A stretch of DNA of 64,000 nucleotides. Source: Rheinheimera pacifica. GTDB taxonomy: Bacteria > Pseudomonadota > Gammaproteobacteria > Enterobacterales > Alteromonadaceae. Both the position numbers and the translations under genes were made by a program. How positions within the stretch are numbered: position 1 is the first letter of the stretch; every line of letters begins with the position of its first letter. The notes beneath the pieces are model-generated. The model had not been told where the DNA came from and ran no database searches. It worked only from the letters and a program-made list of their open reading frames with translations. Below, piece by piece: positions 27,986 through 37,542 of this stretch. The stretch spans positions 62,001-126,000 of the forward strand of contig NZ_JANUEM010000002.1 in the NCBI RefSeq assembly GCF_024809855.1, given 5' to 3'.

Positions 27986-29332
27986 TTACTGTTCAGTTTG
28001 CTGATACTTTTCCAGTTTGTTATACAGGGTTTTCACACTGATCCCCAACTGCTGCGCGGTATCGGTTTTATTACCGGCATTTTGTTCCAGCGTATTTAAA
28101 ATCGCCGCTTTTTCCAGCGCTTCCAGTGACACACCACAAGGAACTTCGGTCAGGCACTGCTCATCAGAATCATCCGTAACGGCTTCTAACAGCAAATGTT
28201 CGGGTAAAATAAGCTTATCTGCCAGAATATAAGCGCGCTCTATAGCATGCTTTAACTCGCGTACATTACCAGGCCAGCTGTGCTGGGCTATCAGGTGCAA
28301 TGTTTCAGCAGCTAGCTGTTTTTGCTGCTGCTCTTTGGCATTGCGGTAAGCCAGAAAATGTTGTGCCAAACCGCAAATATCATCGCCGCGGTCACGCAGA
28401 GGCGGTACATGCACCGGAAATTGCGCCAGGCGGAAATACAAATCTTCCCGCAGTGCGCCTTCTGCAATAGCCTGTTGCGGGTCACGGTTTGTTGCCGCCA
28501 CAATACGCACATTAGCCTGGCATACTTTGTCACTGCCCACCGGGCGGTACTCACCGCTTTCCAATACCCTTAATAGCTTAACTTGCTGATCCAGTGGCAT
28601 TTCGGTTATTTCATCCAGAAACAGGGTGCCGCCTTCTGCCTGGGCAAATACTCCTTGATGCTCGCGCAGAGCGCCGGTGAAAGCCCCTTTGTTATGGCCA
28701 AACAGTTCGCTGTCTACCAACTCCGGGCTTAGTGCTCCACAGTTAATCGCCACAAAAGGCTGCTCGGCACGGTAACTGGCTAAGTGTAATGTGTTGGCAA
28801 CTAACTCTTTACCTGCACCACTCTCGCCAGCGATCAGCACGTTAGCTTCCGTTACCGCCACTTTACGTAAAATGCGGTAAAGTTTGAGCATACAGCGGGA
28901 GGATCCCACCAACAAGCCGAACTGATCTAATGCACTGGCACAGGCTTTTGCCTGTTGCCGGCTGGTGCTGAGCTGTTCGTAAAAATCCTGCAAGATATCG
29001 AGAATACAGGCCATATCCAGCGGTTGACGGAAATGATAACCGGCTCCGCTGCGCATCATCTGATCCAGTACCGGATCAGGGCTGCCGTCGCTAACGACAA
29101 TAAAGTCGATTTCTGCCAGTAATTTGCTATGTAGTAGCCGTTGATAGTCAGCCTGGCTGTGTTTGTCTGCCTGAATAAATGCCAGCTCACAGGGCTGCTG
29201 CTGTAATTGCTCAGACCAGGGCGCAGAATCGCTGCTTCTTACTACCACGAAGCGGCGTACAGCGGGAGACTGTAGCAGCTGGGTAGCCAGCCCGGTGTCC
29301 TGCACATGCAGAAATAAACGTGGTTGTGTCAT
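27986..29332 (-). CDS. Sigma-54-dependent transcriptional activator with a degenerate receiver-like domain
   Basis: A 448-residue NtrC-type activator. The AAA+ domain has Walker A GESGAGKE, the sigma-54 contact loop GAFTGA, Walker B GGTLFLDEITEMPL and arginine-finger region REDLYFRLAQFPVHVPPLRDR. A Fis-type HTH ends the protein (NKTDTAQQLGISVKTLYNKLEKY). Residues 1-130 have the size of a receiver but lack the acidic pocket and a clear phosphorylation Asp at the usual place, so control is probably not by ordinary phosphotransfer. It likely drives the sigma-54-like promoters at 25790 and 30073 on either side. No kinase gene is adjacent. Confidence 0.9.
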   Translation of the reverse strand: MTQPRLFLHVQDTGLATQLLQSPAVRRFVVVRSSDSAPWSEQLQQQPCELAFIQADKHSQADYQRLLHSKLLAEIDFIVVSDGSPDPVLDQMMRSGAGYHFRQPLDMACILDILQDFYEQLSTSRQQAKACASALDQFGLLVGSSRCMLKLYRILRKVAVTEANVLIAGESGAGKELVANTLHLASYRAEQPFVAINCGALSPELVDSELFGHNKGAFTGALREHQGVFAQAEGGTLFLDEITEMPLDQQVKLLRVLESGEYRPVGSDKVCQANVRIVAATNRDPQQAIAEGALREDLYFRLAQFPVHVPPLRDRGDDICGLAQHFLAYRNAKEQQQKQLAAETLHLIAQHSWPGNVRELKHAIERAYILADKLILPEHLLLEAVTDDSDEQCLTEVPCGVSLEALEKAAILNTLEQNAGNKTDTAQQLGISVKTLYNKLEKYQQTEQ

Positions 29333-29527
29333 CTGTCAGATCTCAGTTGCGATATATAACTCTAAGCCAGCACTGTAACTTTAACAATGTGGATGGGTAA
29401 AACTTACCAGTATTTATTACGACGAGATGGTGTATGCAGAAAATAATAAGCTAAATCATTAATTTAAGCCTTGGTACATGAATTGAATATGAACTATGAC
29501 CGCTAAAACCGCACAGGAGGTACCCTT

Positions 29528-30022
29528 ATGCAGTATGTAGGTTCAGCAAAGTCAGAATATGGCGAAGAAAGAATGTTATCTGGTGTTTATGCTGTTTGTG
29601 TCGCTGCACAACGATTTTTCCAGCAGGCAGCACAACATGCTGCCGACAGCAATCTGCGTTATAAATTCCGTGAACTGGCAAATTTGCATGAAACAACCGC
29701 ACAGCAGCTACCTGCAACAGCAAAACAGCAGGCCACACCACAGGATTACAGCAGTGAACTGGCTGCAGTGCAGTTTTGGTACCTGCACCAGCAAGCTGTA
29801 TTGCATAGCCAGCCGGTGACGCAATCTGTGCTGACTGAACTGGCCGGTTTACTGCAACAGCAACTACACGCATTAAAGCAACTGATCCGGGCAGTACACT
29901 GCCGCACAACTAAAGTAACGCTGGCGCACTTATCTGCTGCACTGCAAATGGCCAGCGATCAGTTACAACCACTGCTGCAAGTTTTACCGGTTGGCAGGCA
30001 AAATGTACAAACAAAAAATTAA
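29528..30022 (+). CDS. PA2169-like helical protein of unknown function
   Basis: A 164-residue, mostly helical, Gln- and Ala-rich protein without signal peptide. The N-terminal part (RMLSGVYAVCVAAQRFFQQAAQHAADSNLRYKFRELANLHETTAQQL) resembles the DUF2383/PA2169 four-helix proteins related to ferritin-like bundles, but no metal-ligand set is complete. AGGAGG precedes the ATG. It lies between the sigma-54 activator (divergent) and the BON-domain gene, and a weak sigma-54-like sequence is seen at 29472-29487. Function unknown. Confidence 0.65.
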   Translation: MQYVGSAKSEYGEERMLSGVYAVCVAAQRFFQQAAQHAADSNLRYKFRELANLHETTAQQLPATAKQQATPQDYSSELAAVQFWYLHQQAVLHSQPVTQSVLTELAGLLQQQLHALKQLIRAVHCRTTKVTLAHLSAALQMASDQLQPLLQVLPVGRQNVQTKN

Positions 30023-30072
30023 CATAACATGAATGTAAAAATAATATATAATAAAAACATGAAGTTAATTGT

Positions 30073-30088
30073 TGGCATCAAACTGGCA
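30073..30088 (+). promoter_or_regulatory. Sigma-54-like promoter of the BON-domain gene
   Basis: TGGCAT-CAAAC-TGGCA shows GG and GC doublets 10 bp apart, almost identical to the element at 25790. The 12-mer TAACATAACATG occurs upstream of both (25766-25777 and 30020-30031). Confidence 0.5.
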
Positions 30089-30123
30089 TTAGTTATATCG
30101 TCTCAACAAAAAGGAGCGACAAC

Positions 30124-30663
30124 ATGAAACGTACAACTTTAGCAATGATGATGGCCCTGGCATTTGCCACCACAACAGTAGCGGCAAATGACTGGAAAGA
30201 CGGCGCCAAAGATGCGTGGATTGACGGCAAGGCCGAAACAACATTACTGTTAAACGGTAATCTGAATTCGTTTGATATTAATACCGACGTTAAAAACGGT
30301 AAAGTTACGCTAACCGGTAAAGTAAAAAGTGATGTAGATAAAGCTTTAGCGGAAGAGCTGATTGAAAATCTGGATGGTGTAACCGGCGTAGACAACCAAC
30401 TGACAGTGGTTAACTCTGGTCAAACAGCTAACAGTAAAGACGGTAGCGCCCTGAAAGACGCTAAAATTGCTACGGTAGTTAAAACCCGTTTGTTATTTGA
30501 ATCAGAAGTCAGTGGCACTTCGATCAATGTAGACGCTGACAACGGCGTGGTTACATTGCAAGGTGAAGTTGATTCTGACGCTGAAAAAGATTTGGCGGTA
30601 GCTATTGCGAAAAACACTTCTGATGTTACTCGTGTAATTGACAAGTTGCAGGTTGCCCGCTAG
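30124..30663 (+). CDS. Periplasmic protein with two BON domains (OsmY-like)
   Basis: A 179-residue protein with a Sec signal peptide (cut near TTVAAND). Two BON domains follow: about residues 35-100 (DAWIDGKAETTLLLNG ... VTGVDNQLTVV) and 110-178 (DAKIATVVKTRLLFES ... VTRVIDKLQVA). This matches OsmY, a periplasmic protein tied to osmotic and stationary-phase stress and to chaperoning of outer-membrane proteins. AAGGAG precedes the start, and a sigma-54-like promoter lies 36 bp upstream; in E. coli osmY uses sigma-S, so the control seems different here. Confidence 0.9.
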   Translation: MKRTTLAMMMALAFATTTVAANDWKDGAKDAWIDGKAETTLLLNGNLNSFDINTDVKNGKVTLTGKVKSDVDKALAEELIENLDGVTGVDNQLTVVNSGQTANSKDGSALKDAKIATVVKTRLLFESEVSGTSINVDADNGVVTLQGEVDSDAEKDLAVAIAKNTSDVTRVIDKLQVAR

Positions 30664-30683
30664 TACATCTGTAGCTATAAATA

Positions 30684-30722
30684 AAAAGCCGATCTGAGCC
30701 TGCAAGCCAGATCGGCTTTTGC
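30684..30722 (+). terminator. Rho-independent terminator of the BON-domain gene
   Basis: AAAAGCCGATCTG and CAGATCGGCTTTT form a long perfect stem with an 11-base loop; the stem itself provides the T run. Confidence 0.85.
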
Positions 30723-30779
30723 TGTCTGGTACAGTATCCGGTATGCTTTGTCGATGATTTTCCCGGCACTTTTCCCCTT

Positions 30780-31997
30780 ATGCGTATTCTGCACACTTCG
30801 GACTGGCACCTCGGCCAGCACTTTATTGGCCGCAGCAGGCAGGCTGAGCATCAGGCCTTTTTAACCTGGCTGGTGCAGCAGGTAACTGAGCTTAATATTG
30901 ATGCCATTATCGTAGCAGGTGACATTTTCGACACCGCTACACCGCCTAGTTACGCCCGTGAACTCTATAACCAGTTTATTGTTGAGCTGCAGGGCAGCGG
31001 TTGTCAGTTGGTTGTTCTGGGGGGAAACCATGATGCTGCTGCAGTGCTGAATGAAAGCAAAAACCTGCTGCAGTATTTAAACACCAGAGTAGTTGCCAGC
31101 AGCAGTGATGATCTGGCCCGGCAGTTGGTTGTGCTGCATAATCAGCAAAAACAGCCCGCCGCGTTGTTATGCGCTATACCTTTTTTGCGTGCGCGTGACT
31201 TGCTGCAAAGCCAGAGCGGCCAAAGCGCCCGCGACAAACAACTTAGCCTGCAACAGGCTATAGCGCAGCATTACCAGCAGCTTTATACTCTGGCGCAACA
31301 ATACAACGCTGAGCAACAACTGCAGTTACCTATTATCATGACCGGCCACTTGACCACCGTGGGTGTTAGCACCTCGGAATCGGTGCGTGACATATACATC
31401 GGCACGCTGGAAGCCTTCCCGGCGGATGCATTTCCGCCGGCCGATTATATTGCGCTTGGTCATATTCATCAGAGCCAGCAGCTAAAAGCTGCTACCGACA
31501 TCCGTTACAGCGGCTCGCCGATAGCACTGAGCTTTGATGAGGCCAAAGCACAAAAGCAGTTATGGCTGCTGGAACTTAGCGCAGCAGAAAAAACCGTTAC
31601 CAGCCTGCCGGTGCCTTGTTTTCAGCCCTTGTGTAGTATTAAAACCAATCTTGCCGATGTGGCGCTAAACGTGCAGCAGGCACTGCAGGGCATTTCTGAG
31701 GGCAACACCTTGTGGCTGGAGCTGGTGATCAGCGAAACGGATGCCTATCTGACAGATTTACAGCAAAGGGTTGAACAAATATTGCAGGATTTACCCGTGC
31801 AGTTGCTGCGCTTACGCCGCCAGCGTAGCAGCCAGGCGGCTGGTTTAACTGCACCGGTGCAGCAAAGTTTATCTGAATTAACACCAGAGCAGGTATGGCA
31901 AACCCGGCTACAAACCGAAGCGCTGAGCGATGATCAACAACAGCAACTGACTACGCTGCACCGCCAAGTGTTGGCTAAAGTGACAGGCACAGCATGA
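30780..31997 (+). CDS. sbcD: Exonuclease subunit SbcD
   Basis: A 405-residue Mre11-type metallophosphoesterase. All phosphodiesterase motifs are seen: [35 protein letters not shown] and ALGHIHQ. With SbcC it forms a nuclease that cuts hairpins and protein-blocked DNA ends. The start is directly at the ATG at 30780 without a strong Shine-Dalgarno. The sbcC start overlaps its stop by 4 bp (ATGA). Confidence 0.95.
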   Translation: MRILHTSDWHLGQHFIGRSRQAEHQAFLTWLVQQVTELNIDAIIVAGDIFDTATPPSYARELYNQFIVELQGSGCQLVVLGGNHDAAAVLNESKNLLQYLNTRVVASSSDDLARQLVVLHNQQKQPAALLCAIPFLRARDLLQSQSGQSARDKQLSLQQAIAQHYQQLYTLAQQYNAEQQLQLPIIMTGHLTTVGVSTSESVRDIYIGTLEAFPADAFPPADYIALGHIHQSQQLKAATDIRYSGSPIALSFDEAKAQKQLWLLELSAAEKTVTSLPVPCFQPLCSIKTNLADVALNVQQALQGISEGNTLWLELVISETDAYLTDLQQRVEQILQDLPVQLLRLRRQRSSQAAGLTAPVQQSLSELTPEQVWQTRLQTEALSDDQQQQLTTLHRQVLAKVTGTA

Positions 31998-34978
31998 AAA
32001 TTTTGTCAGTAAGGCTGCAAAACCTAAACTCTCTACGCGGCGAGTGGCTGATAGACTTTCGCCAGCCGCCTTTTAACCAGAGCAATATTTTTGCTATTAC
32101 CGGCCCTACCGGTGCCGGTAAAACTACCATACTGGATGCTATTTGTCTGGCGTTGTACCACGAAACGCCGCGGTTAAGCACCTCTGCTACCAATAATGAA
32201 CTAATGACACGCCATACCAGCGAGTGTCTGGCTGAAGTTGAATTTGAAGTAGCCGGAACAGGCTACCGGGCGTTCTGGAGCCAGCGCCGTGCCCGTGGGC
32301 AGAGTGATGGCAAGCTACAGGCTGCTAAAACTGAACTGGCGAAACTGGACGGCACCATTCTGGCAGAAAAAACCAGCGACAAACTGCGCCTGGTTACCGA
32401 CATCACCGGGCTGGATTTTGGCCGCTTTACCAAATCTATGTTGCTGGCGCAGGGTGGTTTTGCCGCTTTTCTTAATGCCAATGCCAATGAGCGGGCTGAA
32501 TTGCTTGAAGAGCTTACCGGCACCGATATATACGGCCGTATTTCACAACAGGTATTTAATGACTGCCGTGAACACAAAAGTGAGCTGGATCTGCTGCAGG
32601 CCAGAGCTGGTGCGGTAGAGCTGCTTAGCGAAGAACAACAACAGGCACTCAGTAGCGAGCTTTCAGCGTTAAAAACCGCACTTACCGGACAGCAGCAGGT
32701 AGTAGCGCAGCAACGTAAAGTGCTGGCCTGGCGCGAGCAACTTAATAGCGCAAAGCAAGAACTGCAGCATGCAGAGCAGGAAGTGCAGCAAGCACAAGCC
32801 GCCAACGCCGTACACCAGAATGAGCTGGCCCGGCTAAGTGCTTATCAGCCCGCCAGTAAATTGTTGCCTTTGTATACTGCTATGCAACAACTACAGGGGC
32901 AACAACAGCAGTACCAGCAACAGCAGGCGGCACTGGTGCAGCAATTAACCGCTGGCGGCCAGCAACAGGCTAATTTGCTGTGGCAGGGGTTGCAGTTCCT
33001 GAAACAACAGCAACAGAGTTTTGCCCGACAGGCACAGCAGCTTACAGAACAACAGCAGCATACCCGGCAACAGCAACTGACGCTGACAACGCAGTTGGCC
33101 GGGCTTGGCAGCCAGTTGCAAGAGTTGGACAACGCATTAAGCGGTATCGGGCCAGATAGCCTGCGCCAGCAGCAACAACAGCGTCGCGAACAGCAATACC
33201 AACTGCAACAATTGCAGCAAAAATTACAACAGCAAGGCAAGCTGCAGCAAAAAAGCACAGAATTACAGCAGCAATTAAGCCATTCCGCTGAGGCACTAAC
33301 ACCGGTAACTACGCAGTTAGTCATGCTGCGACAGCAATACAAAACGCTGGCAGAGCAGATCAATGACAAAAAGCAGCTACTGGCTCAGCAGCAGTTGATT
33401 ATGCAACTGTCCGAGCACCGTTCCCGGTTACAACCGGAGCAGCCTTGCCCGCTGTGTGGTGCAACAGAGCACCCTGCTGTTGCTGAATATCAACAGCTTA
33501 ACAGCTCTGCTGCCGAACAGCAGTTGCTGGCAAAAGAAGCGGAGCTTAGCCAGACACAACGTCAGGGCGAGCAGCTTAACAAGCGTGAATCAGCGTTGCA
33601 GGCAGAGCAACAACATGTAACCCGGCAACTTGCACAACTGAATACCGAGCTGGCAGAGCTAAAAGCTGAAATTAGCCGGCAGGCTGAGGACAGTTCGCTG
33701 GTAACGGTTAATACCCGGCTTGACGCTATTGCGGCAGAATTGAGTAAAAACGAGCAACAGCTGCATCACCTGGAACAACTGCAACAGCAGCGTCAGCAAG
33801 TGAAGGAGCAACAGCAGCAGCTTGAAAAGCAAATAACGGATAATCAGCACCAACTGCAATTATGGCAGCAGCAGGCGCTGCGTTTAGATGAACAGCAGGC
33901 AGAGCTGGCAGAGCAGCAAGAACACTGGCAACAGCAATGGCTGGCAATGCAAACCGAACCTGTATCAGAACAAACCACAGTAACTGAGCTGGCTACCGTA
34001 ACAGCGGCTTTGCAGCAGTTACAACAGCAAATGCAGCAGTGGCAGGGCCAGCAGCAGGTGTTGCAGCGCCAACAGACGGGTGCAGCTGCAGAGTTGCAGC
34101 AGGCAATTCTGCAATGGCAACAAGTGCTGGCGGGTAGTACTTTTGCTGACGAAGCGGCATTTAAAGCTGCGTTGCTCAGCGAAGCCGAGCTCAGTGCCCT
34201 GCAGCAATTGCAACAGCGTTTACAGCAAAACGAAATCGCCGCCAACCGGCTGCAGGCCGACTGGCAGCAACGGCTGCAGCTTATTGCGCAGCAGCAGTTG
34301 TCGGTGTTATCCGCAGCCGAACTGAGTAGTGTGTTACAGCAGCAAGAAGCACAAGCGCAGCAAATGACCGAACAACTAGGGCAGTTGCAACAGCAACTTA
34401 ATAGTGATGCCCGGCGCCGCGACAGCCAGCAGCAATTGCTGCAGGATATTGCCGGCAAACAGCAGCAGTATGAATACTGGCAACGGCTGAACAGTTTAAT
34501 TGGTTCAGCAGATGGTGCCAGGTACCGGCGTTTTGCCCAGGGGTTAACCCTGCAGCAACTGATTATGCTGGCTAACCGCCAGTTGGCTTTGTTACATAAC
34601 CGCTATCAACTGGCCCGTCACGCCGATGCTGAGCTGGAGTTGGTGGTACTGGACACCTGGCAGGCCGACAGTTTACGCGATACCAAAACGTTGTCGGGGG
34701 GCGAGAGTTTTCTGGTCAGTCTGGCCTTGGCGTTGGCATTGTCAGATTTGGTCAGCAGTAAAACCCGCATTGACTCGTTGTTTCTTGATGAGGGCTTTGG
34801 CACCCTGGACGCTGACACGCTGGACGCAGCTTTAAATGCGCTGGATAACCTTAACGCCAGTGGCAAGATGATTGGCATTATCAGCCATGTAGAAGCGTTA
34901 AAAGAACGGATCGCAGTACAGATAAAAGTAGAAAAACAACAGGGGCTAGGCTACAGCCAAATTCGTGTGGTCAGTTAA
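31994..34978 (+). CDS. sbcC: Exonuclease subunit SbcC
   Basis: A 994-residue SMC-like ATPase. Walker A is [19 protein letters not shown] near residue 35, the zinc hook is [12 protein letters not shown] near residue 485, the ABC signature is [21 protein letters not shown], and Walker B is [16 protein letters not shown]. The two coiled-coil arms are extraordinarily rich in glutamine, with runs such as QQQQQ in several places, giving long CAG/CAA tracts in the DNA. Length is close to E. coli SbcC (1048). It completes the sbcDC operon. Confidence 0.95.
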   Translation: MKILSVRLQNLNSLRGEWLIDFRQPPFNQSNIFAITGPTGAGKTTILDAICLALYHETPRLSTSATNNELMTRHTSECLAEVEFEVAGTGYRAFWSQRRARGQSDGKLQAAKTELAKLDGTILAEKTSDKLRLVTDITGLDFGRFTKSMLLAQGGFAAFLNANANERAELLEELTGTDIYGRISQQVFNDCREHKSELDLLQARAGAVELLSEEQQQALSSELSALKTALTGQQQVVAQQRKVLAWREQLNSAKQELQHAEQEVQQAQAANAVHQNELARLSAYQPASKLLPLYTAMQQLQGQQQQYQQQQAALVQQLTAGGQQQANLLWQGLQFLKQQQQSFARQAQQLTEQQQHTRQQQLTLTTQLAGLGSQLQELDNALSGIGPDSLRQQQQQRREQQYQLQQLQQKLQQQGKLQQKSTELQQQLSHSAEALTPVTTQLVMLRQQYKTLAEQINDKKQLLAQQQLIMQLSEHRSRLQPEQPCPLCGATEHPAVAEYQQLNSSAAEQQLLAKEAELSQTQRQGEQLNKRESALQAEQQHVTRQLAQLNTELAELKAEISRQAEDSSLVTVNTRLDAIAAELSKNEQQLHHLEQLQQQRQQVKEQQQQLEKQITDNQHQLQLWQQQALRLDEQQAELAEQQEHWQQQWLAMQTEPVSEQTTVTELATVTAALQQLQQQMQQWQGQQQVLQRQQTGAAAELQQAILQWQQVLAGSTFADEAAFKAALLSEAELSALQQLQQRLQQNEIAANRLQADWQQRLQLIAQQQLSVLSAAELSSVLQQQEAQAQQMTEQLGQLQQQLNSDARRRDSQQQLLQDIAGKQQQYEYWQRLNSLIGSADGARYRRFAQGLTLQQLIMLANRQLALLHNRYQLARHADAELELVVLDTWQADSLRDTKTLSGGESFLVSLALALALSDLVSSKTRIDSLFLDEGFGTLDADTLDAALNALDNLNASGKMIGIISHVEALKERIAVQIKVEKQQGLGYSQIRVVS

Positions 34979-34984
34979 GTTGCA

Positions 34985-35009
34985 TAAAACAGCCCGCCAA
35001 CAGGCGGGC
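34985..35009 (-). terminator. Terminator of the mscS-DUF481 operon
   Basis: GCCCGCC and GGCGGGC form a 7-bp GC stem, followed on the minus strand by TGTTTTA. It lies between convergent sbcC and the DUF481 gene. Confidence 0.7.
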
Positions 35010-35016
35010 GTAGTAA

Positions 35017-35763
35017 TTAAAACGAGTACACCAGAGTCAGAGACGTTTGGGTATCGGTACTTTTCTTACCCACCGGTACGTCGGAGTCATTTTGTACCAG
35101 AAAGGCGGCTTTCATCTGCAGTGAGCCATTAATTTTGGCCAGCAATGAGGTTTCTGCGATAGAGCGGGTATTGTCGTCACCGTATTCTACGCTTAATGTC
35201 TGGGCGAAACTGGCTGATTCACTGATTGTCCATTTAAACGACGCCGCGCCGCGCACAATCAGGCCATTTTCGGTTTCACCGGTAGAGCGTTTGCCAGTGA
35301 AATAACCCGGACCTATTTCCATGTCCAGTGATTTGTCTTCAGCGTTATATACTCTGGTGCCATAACCGACAGCCAGTGTGGTGTATTCGGTATAAGCACC
35401 AAATTCGTCATCCGTATAAGAACCAAAAGCAAACAGCTTGTCGAATTCGCTTTCCAGTTTGTAGGCGGTTTTCGCCGAGATCATATAACGCTCTGCCGAC
35501 TTCTCCGTTACTTTGTCGCCGTCGGCATTGGTTTTTTCATCTTCTTTAAAAAAAGCGCTGAAAATATACTGGTTGCTCCATTGTTCCAGCTCCTGCTTAG
35601 CGTCAATTTTACCGGTAATAGAAGTACCAACGGTGTTGCCTGAGGTGGTAATGGCACCCAACTCAGCAGAGGTGGTCCATACTTTACCGGTAGCTGCTGC
35701 ATCATGTGCCTGAGCCTGCACACCGCCTGCTACCGCCAGTGCCAGAATTGAAAAATACTTCAT
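35017..35763 (-). CDS. DUF481 outer-membrane protein (YdiY-like)
   Basis: A 248-residue precursor with a signal peptide (cut near VQAQAHD). The mature protein is made of alternating amphipathic strands (for example GNTVGTSITGKIDAKQELEQW and TQTSLTLVYSF with terminal Phe), typical of a small beta-barrel of the DUF481 family, function unknown. It begins 2 bp after the stop of the MscS-type gene, so both are probably made from one message. A possible outer-membrane counterpart in osmotic adaptation, but that is inference from position only. Confidence 0.85.
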   Translation of the reverse strand: MKYFSILALAVAGGVQAQAHDAAATGKVWTTSAELGAITTSGNTVGTSITGKIDAKQELEQWSNQYIFSAFFKEDEKTNADGDKVTEKSAERYMISAKTAYKLESEFDKLFAFGSYTDDEFGAYTEYTTLAVGYGTRVYNAEDKSLDMEIGPGYFTGKRSTGETENGLIVRGAASFKWTISESASFAQTLSVEYGDDNTRSIAETSLLAKINGSLQMKAAFLVQNDSDVPVGKKSTDTQTSLTLVYSF

Positions 35764-35765
35764 AC

Positions 35766-36602
35766 TTACTCCTGCTTGTCTTTTTTGATATGAACATCCA
35801 TTTGCGGGAATGGAATGCCGATACCTTGCTCATCGAAACTCAGTTTTACTTTTTCCAGTGTGTCCCAGTATACGCCCCAATAATCGGCCGAGTTGACCCA
35901 GGGCCTTACGTTAAGGTTAACTGAAGAGTCAGCCAGTGCTGCCACTTTCACTGTAGCGGCTGGTTGTTGCAGCACCCGCGTATCATTTTTCAGAATATCT
36001 TCCAGTATCTGCTTGGCTTTGCGTAAATCAGAGTCGTAGCTGATGCCAATGACCAGATCAACCCGGCGGGTTGCTTCAGCTGAGAAGTTAGTTATAGCGC
36101 CTCCGGTTATTTTGGCGTTAGGCACAATAACCTTTTTGTTGTCTGGTGTTTTCATCAGGGTTTGAAAAATCTCAATTTTATCTACAGTGCCGGTAATGCC
36201 GCCTGCATCGATAAAATCGCCGGATTTAAACGGCCGGAACAGAATAATCAAAATACCGGAAGCAAAGTTTGCCAAAGACCCCTGTAATGCCAAACCCACT
36301 GCTAAGCCAGCAGCGCCTAAAATGGCGATAAAGGATGTAGTTTGCACACCAACTTGCGATAACGCCATCAACACGGTAGCAATCAGAATAATGGCGTAAA
36401 TCAGGCTTGCGATAAACGCGACGACGGCTTTGTCTACCGAGCGTGCCACAAGCGTTCTTTCGATAAAGCGTGAAACAGCTTTTGCTACCATGCGGCCAAT
36501 ATAAAAAATGAAAAGTGCAGCAAGAAGCTGCAGCACAATGTGTAGCGAATAGCCGAGCAAAAACTCGTGATTATCCTCCAATAACTTGGTTATTTGTTCC
36601 AT
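35766..36602 (-). CDS. mscS: Small-conductance mechanosensitive channel (MscS)
   Basis: A 278-residue channel with the E. coli MscS layout. Helices TM1 (LHIVLQLLAALFIFYIGRMV), TM2 (VAFIASLIYAIILIATVLMAL) and TM3 (ILGAAGLAVGLALQGSLANF, the gate-lining glycine/alanine face) are followed by the cytosolic cage (FRPFKSGDFIDAGGITGTV ... IPNAKI-type loop ... GIGIPFPQMDV). It releases ions in hypo-osmotic shock. The start at 36602 (MEQITKLLEDN) has GGAGAG upstream; the open frame to 36758 would run over the tRNA-His promoter region and is not believed. Confidence 0.93.
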   Translation of the reverse strand: MEQITKLLEDNHEFLLGYSLHIVLQLLAALFIFYIGRMVAKAVSRFIERTLVARSVDKAVVAFIASLIYAIILIATVLMALSQVGVQTTSFIAILGAAGLAVGLALQGSLANFASGILIILFRPFKSGDFIDAGGITGTVDKIEIFQTLMKTPDNKKVIVPNAKITGGAITNFSAEATRRVDLVIGISYDSDLRKAKQILEDILKNDTRVLQQPAATVKVAALADSSVNLNVRPWVNSADYWGVYWDTLEKVKLSFDEQGIGIPFPQMDVHIKKDKQE

Positions 36603-36717
36603 AACGCTCTCCGGTAGCACAGGTAAGATGGCAAAACATTGAAAGGATACCACAGAATAAAAGCGGGCTAAATGAAAACGACAACAAGCTGTTAACTGAT
36701 TTACCGCCTGAAAAGAC

Positions 36718-36746
36718 TTGGTGTTGAAAAAAAACTTAGTTAGAAT
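36718..36746 (+). promoter_or_regulatory. Sigma-70 promoter of tRNA-His
   Basis: TTGGTG and TAGAAT with exactly 17 bp between, followed by a GC-rich discriminator (GCGCCCGC) typical of stringently controlled stable RNA promoters. The tRNA begins 13 bp after the -10 box. Confidence 0.75.
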
Positions 36747-36759
36747 AAGCGCCCGCAAC

Positions 36760-36836
36760 GGTGACTGTAGCTCAGTTGGTAGAGCCCCGGATTGTGATTC
36801 CGGTTGTCGTGGGTTCGATCCCCATCAGTCACCCCA
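36760..36836 (+). tRNA. tRNA-His (anticodon GTG)
   Basis: A 77-nt tRNA. The acceptor stem GTGACTG pairs with CAGTCAC, the extra G(-1) needed for histidyl-tRNA is encoded at 36760, the anticodon loop is ATTGTGATT, the T loop is GGGTTCGATCCCC and the CCA end is encoded. It closely resembles E. coli hisR but stands alone instead of in an argX-hisR-leuT-proM cluster. Confidence 0.97.
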
Positions 36837-36894
36837 ATTTTTCTCCCGCTGCTAAGCTTGTATCACTATGTTATTAACTACCGGCTTGCCCGCT

Positions 36895-37437
36895 ATGACC
36901 GATTTGTCTGCTTTACAGCACCATCTTACCCAGCCGGGCCTGGCACCGGTTGAAAGCTGGAACCCGCCGTTTTGCGGTGATATTCCGCTGCATATTGATG
37001 CTCAAGGCCAGTGGTTTTATCAGCAAAGCCTGATCCAGCGCCCGGCTTTGGTGAAACTTTTTGCTTCGGTATTAATTTGCCAGCACGGCGAGCACTTTTT
37101 GCAGACGCCGGTAGAGAAAGTACGCATCAGTGTCGCAGATGCCCCATTTTTAATTACCGACTGGCAGTGGACAGATACCGCAACCGGCCCGGCATTGTTA
37201 CTGACCACTAACCTGGAGCACCAGTTGCTGCTAAGTGCGGAGTATCCAATGATGGTCAGGCCGGATCCGCAGCAGCAATTATTGCCCTACATTCAGTTAT
37301 GGCGTGGTTTGCAGGCTAAGCTTAGCCGTAATGTGTATTATCAGCTTAGCAGCCATGCCTGGCCGGTGTATTGCAATGGCCAACAACATTTCCAGTTAAA
37401 AAGCGCCGGTTATCCTTACACTTTTGCTATTGTTTAA
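36895..37437 (+). CDS. DUF1285 family protein
   Basis: A 180-residue cytoplasmic protein recognised by the N-terminal WNPPFCGDIPLHIDAQGQWFYQ and the LFASVL ... FLQTPVEKVRISVADAPFLI block of DUF1285. Structures from the family show two stacked PH-like or beta domains; function is unknown. The start at 36895 (MTDLSALQHH) suits the family better than the upstream ATG at 36868, but neither has a good Shine-Dalgarno. It follows tRNA-His by 58 bp on the same strand. Confidence 0.8.
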   Translation: MTDLSALQHHLTQPGLAPVESWNPPFCGDIPLHIDAQGQWFYQQSLIQRPALVKLFASVLICQHGEHFLQTPVEKVRISVADAPFLITDWQWTDTATGPALLLTTNLEHQLLLSAEYPMMVRPDPQQQLLPYIQLWRGLQAKLSRNVYYQLSSHAWPVYCNGQQHFQLKSAGYPYTFAIV

Positions 37438-37542
37438 GCCTGCACTGGTCGGTTAAAACCGTCCAACTGTCTCAAGCTGGTTGTTCATTGCTACGGTAAT
37501 GCTATCACTGAAGCGCAACTACTATTAAAAGGCACTAATAAT

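Noticed and set aside
29472-29487. Sigma-54 promoter before the PA2169-like gene
   Set aside because: The -24 GG is present but the -12 doublet is GA instead of GC, so it was not listed as a feature, only mentioned as weak support.
33000-34300. CAG/CAA-rich DNA as a microsatellite or repeat array
   Set aside because: The units are irregular and in frame with glutamine codons of sbcC; no tandem repeat with constant period was found.
33844-34458. Long Cys-rich reverse frames inside sbcC (also 32845-33369)
   Set aside because: They are the complement of CAG/CAA glutamine tracts, which read as TGC/TGT cysteine codons; not genes.
36603-36758. N-terminal extension of the MscS frame
   Set aside because: It would run through the tRNA-His promoter area, lacks a ribosome site, and MscS proteins of this type start near the MEQITKLL residues.
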